A stretch of 56,012 bases of DNA, from positions 1 to 56,012 of the forward strand of contig NZ_JAGDEL010000033.1 of the NCBI RefSeq assembly GCF_017497975.1, written 5' to 3'. Below are positions 25,008-34,584 of this stretch, piece by piece. The first letter of the stretch is position 1, and each line of letters begins with the position of its first letter. The notes beneath the pieces are model-generated. The model made no database searches. It saw only the letters and a list, made by a program, of their open reading frames with translations, and was not told the DNA's origin. The translations under genes and the position numbers were made by a program. Source of the stretch: Metabacillus bambusae. GTDB lineage: Bacteria; Bacillota; Bacilli; Bacillales; Bacillaceae.

Positions 25008-25047
25008 AAGGAAATCAAGTTGTCGTTATACTTGATTTCCTTCTTTT
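25008..25047 (+). terminator. Hairpin between binding-protein and permease genes
   Basis: AAGGAAATCAAGT (25008-25020) and ACTTGATTTCCTT (25030-25042) form a perfect 13 bp stem with a 9-base loop, followed by CTTTTT. It lies just after the binding-protein gene and should reduce transcription into the permease genes, keeping binding protein in excess. Confidence 0.8.
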
Positions 25048-25054
25048 TAAAAGA

Positions 25055-25156
25055 TTGGCTCTGTTAAAGCTCACTGTTGATTGGAACGAATACGTGAGAC
25101 TCCTGCTGAAGGCTCCGCCCGCAGCGGAAATCAACAACCAAGTTTAACAGAGCCAA
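25055..25156. repeat. MITE-like dispersed repeat, short copy with 14-bp terminal inverted repeats
   Basis: The ends TTGGCTCTGTTAAA (25055-25068) and TTTAACAGAGCCAA (25143-25156) are perfect inverted repeats. Inside lie a second pair (GTTGATT / AATCAAC) and the core GTGAGACTCCTGC, shared with the copies at 34278-34520 and 35927-36190. This copy looks internally deleted. It is non-coding and could fold into a long hairpin. Confidence 0.65.
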
Positions 25157-25193
25157 AAACATAAGAAAGATACGTTATATGCACTAAGTGTTC

Positions 25194-25298
25194 GTGTCTA
25201 ACTTCAGCGCCTAGTTCCTCTCAGGTCTACAGCACTCGTGAAATTTAAGATTCATGAGCGTCTTAAGCTTGGCTAATCAAGGTGCTTGCGCTTTTCTT
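25194..25298 (+). repeat. Dispersed intergenic repeat, family B copy
   Basis: The stretch contains CAGCGCCTAG, CAGGTCTACAGC, GAGCGTCTTAAGC and AAGGTGCTTGCGCTTTT. The same order of motifs is seen at 41366-41503. It lies directly before the ribosome site of the first permease gene; an apparent upstream extension of that gene (from 25254) is really repeat sequence. Confidence 0.6.
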
Positions 25299-25313
25299 AA
25301 AGGAGGGAATTTC

Positions 25314-26189
25314 ATGCATCTATTAAGTCGAAATAAATGGCCAGCTATTATCGGGTTAGCTCCTGCTTTCATCATATATGTATTGTTTGCGATTATCCCA
25401 ATTATTATCTCTTTCTATTATTCTGTCATGGAGTGGGATGGATTTACCGAAATGAGGTTTATTGGATTAGGTAACTTTAAAGAGGCTTTATCTGATCCGA
25501 TTTTTTGGCTAGCTCTGAAAAATAATCTGTTTGTTGTCGTGGCGTCTGTTTTTGGTCAGGTTCCAATCGCGTTATTTTTTGCCCTTTTGTTAAACAGAAA
25601 AATGAAGGGTGGAAAATTATTTCGAACAATTGGCTTCATGCCTGTCGTTATTTCAACAGTCATTATCTCTTTAGTATGGGGTATGATGTATAACTCTAGA
25701 CGAGGGCTGTTTAACCAGATGCTTGAAGCAGTTGGTTTAGAAAACTTAACCCAAAACTGGCTAGGTGATCCAAAATGGGCGATGATTTCCGTTTGTATCA
25801 CAATGATTTGGCAGTTTGTTGGTTTATATTTAATTATCTTCTTAGCTGCATTGCAAAATATTCCACAAGAGTTGTATGAGGCTGCTGAGATTGATGGTGC
25901 TTCTGGATTTAAACGAACATTGCATATCACTCTCCCGATGATGAGAGAAACAATCATTGTCGCTGTTATTTTATGTATTAGTGGAAGCTTGCGTACGTTT
26001 GATTTAATTTACGTCATGACAGCTGGGGGACCGGGCCATTCAACAGAGGTTTTAGCTATGTATATGTTTGATCAAACATTCTCTTCCACACGATATGGAT
26101 ACGGAAGTACGTTATCTTTATTTATCTTCTTCTTTAGCTTAGGGCTCGTCTATTTATCAACACTCATTCTAAGAAGAAAATCCGAGTAG
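25314..26189 (+). CDS. Sugar ABC transporter permease (MalF/UgpA type)
   Basis: The 291-residue product has six membrane helices and the binding-protein-dependent permease loop LYEAAEIDGASGFKRTLHITLP (EAA motif) near residue 190 that docks the ATPase. ATG at 25314 (MHLLSRNKWPAIIGLAP) follows AAAGGAGGG; a longer frame from 25254 runs into a dispersed repeat and is rejected. It forms the channel with the next gene. No ATP-binding gene lies in the locus. Confidence 0.92.
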   Translation: MHLLSRNKWPAIIGLAPAFIIYVLFAIIPIIISFYYSVMEWDGFTEMRFIGLGNFKEALSDPIFWLALKNNLFVVVASVFGQVPIALFFALLLNRKMKGGKLFRTIGFMPVVISTVIISLVWGMMYNSRRGLFNQMLEAVGLENLTQNWLGDPKWAMISVCITMIWQFVGLYLIIFLAALQNIPQELYEAAEIDGASGFKRTLHITLPMMRETIIVAVILCISGSLRTFDLIYVMTAGGPGHSTEVLAMYMFDQTFSSTRYGYGSTLSLFIFFFSLGLVYLSTLILRRKSE

Positions 26190-26211
26190 AAAATGAGGGG
26201 AGGAGTTTCTC

Positions 26212-27096
26212 ATGCCACAAACCATGATGAATAACCAGAGAAATATTAGTGTCGAAGATCGAACGTTGAAGGCGAAAAAGGTTTCAAAAAAGACGATTAT
26301 CTATCTTCTGCTAGGTGTATATGCTTTAATAAATGCTTATCCAATTCTGTGGATGTTCCTAAATTCATTTAAAGACAATATGGATTTTGCGAAAAATCCT
26401 TTTGGATTACCGGTGCAATGGATGTTTGAAAATTATAAAACTGCTTGGGAGACGGCAAGACTTGATACGTATTTTTTAAATAGTGTCATTGTATCTGTTG
26501 CAGCAGTTATTATCACAGTATTTGCAGGCTCTCTAGCATCTTATTTTCTTGCTCGTTTTACGTATAAGTGGGGAAAGGCAATGTATGGTTTCTTTGTATT
26601 TGGAATGCTAATACCGATCCATGCAACATTAGTACCCATGTTTATACTAATGAAAAATATCGGATTATTAAACACACATATCGGCTTAATTTTACCCTAT
26701 ATTGCCTTTAATTTACCGATTACGATCTTTATATTAGTAAGTTTCATGAGGGCTTTTCCAAGTGATATTGAAGAGTCTGCAATTATGGACGGATGTGGAG
26801 TATTTCGGATTTTTTGGTCAATCATTCTCCCGATGACAAAGCCTGCAATTGCAACGGTTGTCATTTTGAATTTTATTCATAACTGGAATGAGTTTTCATT
26901 TGCACTAGTTCTTATTAATGATGAAGCACTTAAAACCCTTCCATTAGGGCTAGCTAATTTTGCTGGACAGTTTACAACAAATTATGGTGCACAAATGGCA
27001 GGGCTTACAATCGCGATCATTCCAACCATTATCATCTATATGCTTTTAGAAGAACATCTCGTTAAGGGGATGACAGCTGGTGCAGTAAAAGGGTAA
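26212..27096 (+). CDS. Sugar ABC transporter permease (MalG/UgpE type)
   Basis: The 294-residue product has a short charged N-terminus, six membrane helices and the EAA-type loop ESAIMDGCGVFRIFWSIILP near residue 195. It ends in the family-typical EEHLVKGMTAGAVKG. It pairs with the preceding permease, 22 bases upstream. A GGGGAGGAG site precedes the ATG. Together with the binding protein it makes a CUT1-type importer that would need a shared ATPase such as MsmX encoded elsewhere. Confidence 0.92.
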   Translation: MPQTMMNNQRNISVEDRTLKAKKVSKKTIIYLLLGVYALINAYPILWMFLNSFKDNMDFAKNPFGLPVQWMFENYKTAWETARLDTYFLNSVIVSVAAVIITVFAGSLASYFLARFTYKWGKAMYGFFVFGMLIPIHATLVPMFILMKNIGLLNTHIGLILPYIAFNLPITIFILVSFMRAFPSDIEESAIMDGCGVFRIFWSIILPMTKPAIATVVILNFIHNWNEFSFALVLINDEALKTLPLGLANFAGQFTTNYGAQMAGLTIAIIPTIIIYMLLEEHLVKGMTAGAVKG

Positions 27097-27129
27097 TCTA
27101 ATAGAAAACAAGTATAAGAGGAAGATTGT

Positions 27130-28893
27130 ATGAAACAGCTCCTGTTCTTTTCTAATTGGAAACTCATTTGGAAATTTTTATTTATATTTATTGTCTTAAT
27201 AATTGTCCCAATGCTGGCATTTAGTTTGTTTATTAATTCCAAAGCCAATCATGCTATCCAGCTTCAAGCAATTGATAATACGAAAAGTCATCTGGAGAAA
27301 ACCGGAAAGAATCTGTCTGCTGTTCTACAGGATATCGAGGATATTTCTTCTTATATGATTTATAGTGAGGATTTTGGAAGTTTTTTTAATACTAGCAATA
27401 CACCTGAAAATAGAATCACATTAAATAATATTGAAGATAGAATTAATGGTTATTCCGTTTTTCATCTCAATTCAAAGCCATACATGGACTCAATTACAAT
27501 AGAAAGTATGAAAGAGAATCGGTTTCATATAGGCCCCCCTCTAATTCTATCTGATGAAGGAGTTTGGAAAAGTAAAGCCATTGTCCTAAAGGGTATGGTG
27601 CAATGGAGTGGGGCATATACCGTTACTGACTATTGGGATAGAAAAAACAAGGTGATAAGCTTGTTTCGAGTCATAAATGATATCAATAATGTGTCTAGCC
27701 CAATTGGCTTGGTTACGATCCGGCTTGATGCTAGTAAGTTATATGATTTAATCGAAACGAATTCACGCGGGAAAAAACAAATGTTTGTCTTAGATGAAAA
27801 TAACGATGTTGTTCTTCATTATAATCAAAAATACATTGGAAAGAAATATCCTGATAAAGCTCTCTTGGCATCTATCAAAAAAATTGATGATCAGGAAGGG
27901 GCTATTAATTATAAGAAGAGTGGAGAAGAATTTACTGTTGTAACACAGCCATTAACTGGTACGAATTTATCACTCGTTGCTTTAGTTGACAAGGAATCTG
28001 TTGCAGAAGGATTAACAGGTCTACAAGCATCGATTAAATTGATGATCATAGTATTAACTTTATTAGGAATACTCGCAATGATTGGCTTTTATCATTTTAA
28101 TATTAAGCGCATTCTTTATTTAACAAACCAGACTCAACGAGTTGAAAAAGGAGATTTTTTTGCTAAGGTTCCTGATATGTCAAGTGATGAAATTGGCCTA
28201 TTAGGTTTTAGGTTTAATCAAATGGTTGACCGAATAAGATTTCTAATCGATAGTAAATATAAAATGGAAATTAGTAATAGAGAATCCGAATTAAAATTAT
28301 TGCAAAGCCAAATCAATCCCCATTTTCTTTATAACACACTTGATATGATTCGCTGGACAGCTAGACTTGAACATGCAATGGAAACGAGCAAATTAATTGA
28401 ACAGCTATCAAAAATGTTCCGAATTAGTTTAAATCGTGGCAATCACTGGATTTCTCTGAAGGATGAACTAACCTATAGCCAAATATATTTAGAGCTGCAA
28501 AAAGGTAGGTTGGGAAATCATTTAACATTTACTTTTTATTGTGATCATGAGGTACTGAAAGCAAAAGTATTAAAACAAATGATACAGCCCCTCATTGAAA
28601 ACAGCATTCATCATGGATTTGAAAATTTTCGTACTTCGAGGCATATCTATATTCGTTGTTTTCAAGAAGCGTCACAGGTCATTATTGATGTGATTGATAA
28701 TGGGAAAGGATTTCCAAGTCAAGATTTTCAGCAGAATATAAAAAATGGATACGCCCTGAGTAATATACAAGATCGGTTATATTTAGCATTCGGAGATGAT
28801 GCGCAAATTTCGATCATTCCAAAGGACTCCCCTGGAGCATGGGTCAGAGTTATGATTCCTTATCAAGAAAACGGCTTGGATAAAAAGGTGTAG
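27130..28893 (+). CDS. YesM-type sensor histidine kinase
   Basis: The 587-residue membrane kinase has a first helix at about 14-36, an extracellular sensor region to about 295, a second helix (LMIIVLTLLGILAMIGFYHF), a HAMP linker, the His-kinase box LKLLQSQINPHFLYNTLD with the phospho-acceptor His in NPHFLYN, and an ATPase domain with LIENSIHHGF and DNGKGFP. YesM-type kinases sense extracellular sugars or the loaded binding protein and phosphorylate a paired YesN-type regulator. It lies between the permeases and its regulator, 12 bases apart from the latter, so it probably induces this same locus. Confidence 0.93.
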   Translation: MKQLLFFSNWKLIWKFLFIFIVLIIVPMLAFSLFINSKANHAIQLQAIDNTKSHLEKTGKNLSAVLQDIEDISSYMIYSEDFGSFFNTSNTPENRITLNNIEDRINGYSVFHLNSKPYMDSITIESMKENRFHIGPPLILSDEGVWKSKAIVLKGMVQWSGAYTVTDYWDRKNKVISLFRVINDINNVSSPIGLVTIRLDASKLYDLIETNSRGKKQMFVLDENNDVVLHYNQKYIGKKYPDKALLASIKKIDDQEGAINYKKSGEEFTVVTQPLTGTNLSLVALVDKESVAEGLTGLQASIKLMIIVLTLLGILAMIGFYHFNIKRILYLTNQTQRVEKGDFFAKVPDMSSDEIGLLGFRFNQMVDRIRFLIDSKYKMEISNRESELKLLQSQINPHFLYNTLDMIRWTARLEHAMETSKLIEQLSKMFRISLNRGNHWISLKDELTYSQIYLELQKGRLGNHLTFTFYCDHEVLKAKVLKQMIQPLIENSIHHGFENFRTSRHIYIRCFQEASQVIIDVIDNGKGFPSQDFQQNIKNGYALSNIQDRLYLAFGDDAQISIIPKDSPGAWVRVMIPYQENGLDKKV

Positions 28894-28904
28894 GTGATTA
28901 CAAC

Positions 28905-30437
28905 ATGAAGCTAAAACTGTTAATCGTAGACGATGAACCAATCATTTGCCAAGGGTTGAAAATGACAGTACCATGGGATGAGTTTTGTGTAGAAGTGGTT
29001 GGTGAAGCATACGATGGTGAAGAAGCACTTAGCATATTAGAGGAGACTCATGTTGATATCATTATAACGGATGTAAACATGCCTGTAATGGACGGATTAG
29101 AGCTAGCAGAGAAGGTTGCAAATCGCTTCCAGCACATTCGCATGATTATCATTAGTGGGTTTGATGAGTTTGAATATGCAAAACGTGCAATAAGGTTGGG
29201 AGTAAGCGATTACTTATTAAAGCCAGTAGATATTGATGAACTTATGAACCTTGTTAAAGTGATCCAAAAAGAAATGGAAAAGGAAAGAGATAAAGCATCG
29301 ATTTTCAGTATGAAGCAACTGCTTTCTTCAATTGTAATGGGGCAGGAAGTGGATATAAAGGTCAACCTAAAAGACAATAATTTCAACGGATATCAGTTTC
29401 TTTGTAGTGAAATAGACCATTATGATTCGACAATCATGCAAGTAAATGAAGATGATCGAAAACTTTTAAAACAGAGATGGAAATCCAAAATAAGTGAGGA
29501 GCTGAGAATGAAGGGCTTAATGTCTGTATCACTATTTTTGGATGAAAATCGCTTACTAACCTGTTGTAAAAGGATGAACGATCTAAGTGATTTTAATGAA
29601 CTCTTTCATGAGGTCGTTGAAAGAGTTAGTAACCAAATAGGGTTTAGTATCAGTGGATGCTATTCGTCAATAGAAAAAGAGCCAAATGATATTTTGAAAT
29701 CCTATCAGCTTGTAACTGAAGGAATAGAAATAGTTCATTGTATAGCTGAAAAGGTGTATCACGCTAAAAAACTACCAACACATATAACTGATCTTGAAAT
29801 AGCAAGGTTTGAAAAACGTTTGAGCCAAATGCTAAGTGATGAACACCCAGAAATTCAAAAGATTATTGATGATCTTTTTGCTCATTTTGAGAAAAATCAA
29901 ATGTGTCTATTGAACGATGTTGTTAATGTACTAAAAAAGCTAGAAAAGAAATTATTTACTAATCTACCGGAATACCAGTATGTAAGATTTTCGGAAAACG
30001 TTAATTTAACAATCTATAATTCTTATAAAGCAATTAAGAGCCTATTTATGAAAGACATTGAAGATTACATTCGCTTTCAATCTACAACACAAGGCGGTCA
30101 ACATTGGCTAATCATGAAAGCGGTTAACTATATAAAAGAGAACTATGCTAGTGATCTAAAAGCATCTGAAGTAGCAAATGTAATTAATGTTTCTCCAAAT
30201 TACTTTAGCCAACTTATAAAACAAGAGACAGGTACTCATTTTAACGATTTTTTACATGATGTTCGTCTAAATCAAGCAAAAGTCTTGTTAAAAGAAACAC
30301 CTTTTCGTGTATTTGAGATTGCTGAAATGGTTGGATACAAGGATTATAAATATTTTGTTCATATTTTCAAAAAAAGTACTACGATTACCCCTACTAAGTA
30401 CCGGAAAATAGTAACTGATTTCAATGGTGAAAGCTAA
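28905..30437 (+). CDS. YesN-type response regulator (receiver plus AraC-type DNA binding)
   Basis: The 510-residue product has an N-terminal receiver (LLIVDDEP; phospho-acceptor Asp in IIITDVNMPVMDG; conserved Lys in DYLLKPVD), a long unassigned middle of about 270 residues, and a C-terminal AraC-type double helix-turn-helix (ASEVANVINVSPNYFSQLIK and EIAEMVGYKDYKYFVHIFKK). It would be phosphorylated by the preceding kinase and activate the ABC importer and mannosidase genes. Spacing to its neighbours is 11 bases upstream and 22 downstream, consistent with one transcript. Confidence 0.93.
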   Translation: MKLKLLIVDDEPIICQGLKMTVPWDEFCVEVVGEAYDGEEALSILEETHVDIIITDVNMPVMDGLELAEKVANRFQHIRMIIISGFDEFEYAKRAIRLGVSDYLLKPVDIDELMNLVKVIQKEMEKERDKASIFSMKQLLSSIVMGQEVDIKVNLKDNNFNGYQFLCSEIDHYDSTIMQVNEDDRKLLKQRWKSKISEELRMKGLMSVSLFLDENRLLTCCKRMNDLSDFNELFHEVVERVSNQIGFSISGCYSSIEKEPNDILKSYQLVTEGIEIVHCIAEKVYHAKKLPTHITDLEIARFEKRLSQMLSDEHPEIQKIIDDLFAHFEKNQMCLLNDVVNVLKKLEKKLFTNLPEYQYVRFSENVNLTIYNSYKAIKSLFMKDIEDYIRFQSTTQGGQHWLIMKAVNYIKENYASDLKASEVANVINVSPNYFSQLIKQETGTHFNDFLHDVRLNQAKVLLKETPFRVFEIAEMVGYKDYKYFVHIFKKSTTITPTKYRKIVTDFNGES

Positions 30438-30459
30438 CTGAGGATTGGAGGACAAACGA

Positions 30460-33020
30460 ATGAAATGTTTAAAAGAATGGAAATTGCAGTGGTTCGAACC
30501 AAGAGAAAAAAATCCATTGGAAATTGCTTCCCCTAACTATATTGATCATTTTTGGATGACAGCAAAAGTACCAGGGGATGTACATTCAACATTACTTGCG
30601 AAAAAATTAATTGAAGATCCTTATGTTGGTCATAATGATTTACAATGTCGTTGGGTTGAAGAAAAAGAATGGTGGTACCGAACGACGTTTGTTTGGAACG
30701 AAGATCTAATGGAACAAGAATATATAGAGTTACTCTTTGAGGGTCTGGATACATTTGCTACTGTTTATTTGAACGGGATTGAGATCGGCAGTACAGAAAA
30801 TATGTTCATAGAGCATCTGTTTACTATTACAAGTGAGCTTAAAAAAGGGAAAATACGTTAGCAGTTAAATTCGATCCCTTGCATATTCATATTAGTCAGA
30901 AGGAAAGAAATTACTGGTGTAGCTATGGGAAAGAAAGAATTTGGACAAGAAAAGCTGCAATGAATTTTGGCTGGGATTGGGGTCCGCGTTTAGTTACAGC
31001 AGGGATTTGGAAAGATGTTACCATTAAAAAAAGAAAGAAAGCAAAGATTGAAAGTGTCTTTGCAAAAACAACTAAACTTACTAAAGAAAAAGCCATCGTG
31101 ACTGTAGAGGTTGAAGTTGATAAACAATATCTACTTCGAGATTTATTAACCTTGGAGATTGAGCTCCGTTCTAATGAAACTTCCGTTAAGGAACTAGTTA
31201 ATGTGAGGAATAGAACTGGTTTGGCAACTATAGAAGTGGAAAATCCAGAGCTTTGGTGGACACATGATTTAGGTGACCCTCACTTGTATCAACTAATGGT
31301 TATATTAAAGGATGAAAAAAATCAAAAATTGGATGAGTATGATCAAAAGTTTGGAATACGAGAGGTTAAAGTAGAACAAAAACATGAAAATGGTGAGAAT
31401 TTATTTGCATTTAACCTGAATGGCGTACGTATATTTGCAAAAGGAGCAAATTGGATACCTGTTCATAATTTTATTGGGGCGGCTGAAGATAGTAGATATT
31501 CAAAATTATTGGAATTAGCTAAGGATTCTCATATGAATATGATGAGAATTTGGGGTGGAGGCATTTATGAAAAGGATGTATTCTATCAAGAATGTGACCG
31601 ACTTGGGATTCTGGTCTGGCAAGACTTTATGTTTGCGAATGCATTATATCCTGATTACAACAGAAACTTTATGGAAAATGTCCGTGATGAAGTAACGAAG
31701 GTGATCAAGCGTTTAAGAGGTTATACCTCACTAGCAATTTGGTGTGGAAATAATGAAATTGATTGGATTTATGATCGTAAAAGCTCTGATGGAGAAATTA
31801 CAACACCGTTTTATGGTGAGAAAATTTATCATAACCTGATCCCGGAAATTCTTGAGGAACTTGATCAAACACGTTTGTATTGGCCGAGTTCACCATTTGG
31901 CACAGAGGGTGAAAATGATCTTGACTCAGAGGCTGTGGGTGACAAGCATAACTGGCAAGTATGGCATGGGAATGTCGAGCCGAGAAAAATAGGCGAGCCA
32001 GTTATCCAAGATATTTCCCTTGAAGGAGTATCATTTAAGAATTATAAAAAGGATTACACACGATTTTCTAGTGAATTTGGTATGCATGCATCTTCAAACA
32101 GATATACATTGTCTAAACATATTCCAGAAGGTGAATTTTATTGGAAGAGCGATGAAATGTCCTATCGGAACAAGGACCATTTCCATGAAAAAGGAATACT
32201 CCTCATGGAAGGTTTCACAGGCATCCCGTCGAATATAGAAGAATACATGAATTATTCAATGCTAACACAGGCAGAGGGATTAAAGTATGGTATCGAACAC
32301 TACCGTCGAAATAAGCCATTCACTAGTGGGGCGCTGATTTGGCAGCATAATGATTGCTGGCCAGGAACAAGCTGGTCATTAATTGATTATGAATTATTGC
32401 CAAAGGCTTCTTTCTATTATGCAAAGAAATTTTTTGATCCAGTTATGGCGTCGTTAGATCATGATCCTGGTAAACCGCTGAAATTATTTATTATTAACGA
32501 CAGGCTTGAAGCGATAGAAGATACGTTAGTGATCGAGGTTGTCACCTTCAAAGGAGAACAACTTTTCAAAAGAGCAATTAGCTACTATGTAGATGAAAAT
32601 GCTGTAAAGGAAATAGCAATTTTTACAGAAGAGCAACTATTAAATGGATTTAATCAAGCAGAAGTTGTTGTTCGCTTGTACTCAGAAACTGGAGTTTTTC
32701 AGGATGACCTATATTATTTAAGAGATTTTAAAGATATTGTTTATCCTACAGTTGAATTACAAATTGAATTAAATCATCATGAAAACATCATTACGATAAA
32801 ATCAGATGTTCTTGCCCGTCTTGTAAAATTAGATATTTTACAAGGTGAAGTTCAATGTTCAGATAACTTCTTTGATTTATCTCCAGGTGAAACAAAATCA
32901 ATTCAATTACGTCATTTGGAAGACAAGGAAATAGATTTAGAGAAGATAATCATTACTGCAATTAATAGTGAACAAATAATAAATAATAGTTCAATTAAAG
33001 AGATGCTTTTGTCAAGATAA
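30460..33020 (+). pseudogene. Beta-mannosidase (GH2), split by a single-base frameshift
   Basis: The first frame starts at ATG 30460 (GGAGG 8 bases upstream) and ends at TAG near 30861. Homology continues in another frame to 33020. Adding one A to the AAAA run at 30850-30853 restores KGKNTLAVKFDPLHI and one protein of about 853 residues, the normal size. Features are the N-terminal beta-sandwich (KVPGDVHSTLL; WWYRTTF), MRIWGGGIYEKDVFYQECD, the acid/base motif IWCGNNEIDW and the probable nucleophile in FSSEFGMHA. The enzyme releases beta-linked mannose from the ends of oligosaccharides. All other residues look intact, so this is a recent mutation, phase variation or a homopolymer sequencing error. 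Confidence 0.88.
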
Positions 33021-33088
33021 TCTAGGAGATTTATTATGGATACAAGTTAACTCATAGTCTCCTACTTTATAAATAAGGAGGTACAAGC

Positions 33089-34168
33089 ATGAGAATGGGC
33101 TTTCGGTGGTTTGGTGAAGGAAACGATACGATATCTTTACAGGATATTAAACAGATCCCTGGGACAGAAGGAATTGTATGGGCTCTTCATGACATCCCAG
33201 TTGGTGAAGAATGGCCAATGGAGAAAATTTTAGAAGTAAAAGAACAAGCAGATAGCTTTAACCTTAACATTGATGTAGTGGAAAGTGTCAATATCCATGA
33301 AGATATAAAACTCGGCTTACCAACAAGAGATACTTACATTCAAAACTATATTACAACCATTGAAAGACTAGCTGCTGTGGGAGTAAAGGTTATTTGCTAT
33401 AATTTTATGCCGATTTTTGACTGGTTTAGAGTAGATTTATATAAACCATTAAGTGATGGTTCTACAGCTTTATTTTATGAACATGCAAAGGTAAAGGATA
33501 TCGATCCATTTGAACTTGTAAACCAAAATGCAAACAATTTGGAATATAAAATGCCAGGGTGGGAGCCAGAAAGATTAAAAGATTTGTCTAATCTTTTTGA
33601 AGCCTATAAAAACGTCTCAGAAGAAAAACTTTGGAACAATCTTGCGTACTTTTTAGAGTCAGTTATCCCTGTAGCAGAAAAACATGATATAAAAATGGCG
33701 ATTCATCCGGATGATCCACCATGGTCTATTTTTGGTCTTCCAAGGATTATTACGAATAAAGAAAATATCCGTAAGCATCTAAATTTAGTTGACAGCCCTT
33801 ACAACGGAGTTACACTATGCAGTGGCTCTCTAGGTGCTAATCCGAGTAATAATATACCTGAAATGATCAAGGAATTTGCAGATAGAATCCCATTTGCACA
33901 TATTCGAAATATAAAAGTATTTGAGAATGGTGATTTTGTTGAAACCTCTCATCGTACATGTGATGGGTCAGTTGATATAACTGAAATTGTAAAAGCTTAT
34001 CATGAAGTTGGTTTCACTGGATATGTCAGACCTGATCATGGTAGACATATTTGGGGAGAAAAATGCCGACCTGGCTACGGGCTTTATGATCGTGCTTTAG
34101 GAATCATGTATCTTTGGGGAATATGGGATACCTTAGAAAGAATGAAGGAATCAAGATATAGTAATTGA
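33089..34168 (+). CDS. uxuA: Mannonate dehydratase
   Basis: The 359-residue product matches UxuA across its length: MGFRWFGEGNDTISLQDIKQ at the start, GVKVICYNFMPIFDW near 105, MAIHPDDPPWSIFGLPRI near 213, LCSGSLGANP near 250, HIRNI near 275, and YVRPDHGRHIWGE near 320, with His and Asp metal ligands. It dehydrates D-mannonate to 2-keto-3-deoxygluconate in hexuronate breakdown. ATAAGGAGG precedes the ATG. It lies about 70 bases after the mannosidase and ends the locus. Its presence points to a mannoside that also carries a uronic acid, since UxuA does not act on mannose. No uxaC, uxuB or kdgK gene is nearby. Confidence 0.93.
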   Translation: MRMGFRWFGEGNDTISLQDIKQIPGTEGIVWALHDIPVGEEWPMEKILEVKEQADSFNLNIDVVESVNIHEDIKLGLPTRDTYIQNYITTIERLAAVGVKVICYNFMPIFDWFRVDLYKPLSDGSTALFYEHAKVKDIDPFELVNQNANNLEYKMPGWEPERLKDLSNLFEAYKNVSEEKLWNNLAYFLESVIPVAEKHDIKMAIHPDDPPWSIFGLPRIITNKENIRKHLNLVDSPYNGVTLCSGSLGANPSNNIPEMIKEFADRIPFAHIRNIKVFENGDFVETSHRTCDGSVDITEIVKAYHEVGFTGYVRPDHGRHIWGEKCRPGYGLYDRALGIMYLWGIWDTLERMKESRYSN

Positions 34169-34191
34169 ATAAGAGGTTGTTAACTGAATTG

Positions 34192-34235
34192 AAAAGACAC
34201 TAGCTGAAAATGCAACATTTCCTAGTGTCTTTTTA
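34192..34235 (+). terminator. Terminator of the mannosidase/uxuA transcript
   Basis: AAAAGACACTAG (34192-34203) pairs perfectly with CTAGTGTCTTTT (34222-34233); the loop is 18 bases. A T-tract completes a standard intrinsic terminator about 25 bases after the uxuA stop. Confidence 0.85.
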
Positions 34236-34277
34236 TATGTTATGCTTTTTATCAAAGATAAGTATACGGTTACTTTT

Positions 34278-34520
34278 TAAAAGGCTCTTTCTAAAAGATT
34301 GTTGTTTTTTATAGTTTCTTGAACAAAAAACTTTTAGGTTGATTGGAGCGGATTGCGAGACTCCTGCGGGAACAGCGGGTCATGTGAGACTCATGCAGGC
34401 GATAACGCCGAGGAGGCGCTCACCGCACGCCCCGCGGAAAGCGAGCATCTCTCAATGCAATTAACTACACCGCATTACTTGGTAAATAGCAACAAAGTTT
34501 GCGAAAACAAGCCTAATTTA
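34278..34520 (+). repeat. MITE-like dispersed repeat, copy left of the MFS gene
   Basis: This GC-richer, non-coding island contains GCGAGACTCCTGCGGG, CCGAGGAGGCGCTCACC and CGCACGCCCCGCGGAAAGCG. Bases 34470-34509 are an exact 40-base inverted match to 35952-35991 on the other side of the MFS gene. The whole roughly 240-base block is similar to the reverse complement of that copy. An ORF predicted inside (34353-34565) is repeat sequence, not a gene. Confidence 0.75.
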
Positions 34521-34584
34521 ATTAAGCCTTACAGTAGAATGACAAATTATTACTATATTATTTAAACTCGAAGGAAGTTTTCAT

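Noticed and set aside
25055-25156. CRISPR repeat or tRNA-like fold in the inverted-repeat blocks
   Set aside because: There are no regularly spaced repeats with unique spacers, and the folds do not form a cloverleaf; they match the MITE-like family. I found no CRISPR array, rRNA or tRNA gene anywhere in the window.
25254-25313. Longer N-terminus for the first permease
   Set aside because: These codons belong to a dispersed repeat; AAAGGAGGG directly before 25314 fixes the start there.
34353-34565. 70-codon plus-strand ORF between uxuA and the MFS gene
   Set aside because: It lies mostly within the MITE-like repeat, whose other copies keep no such frame.
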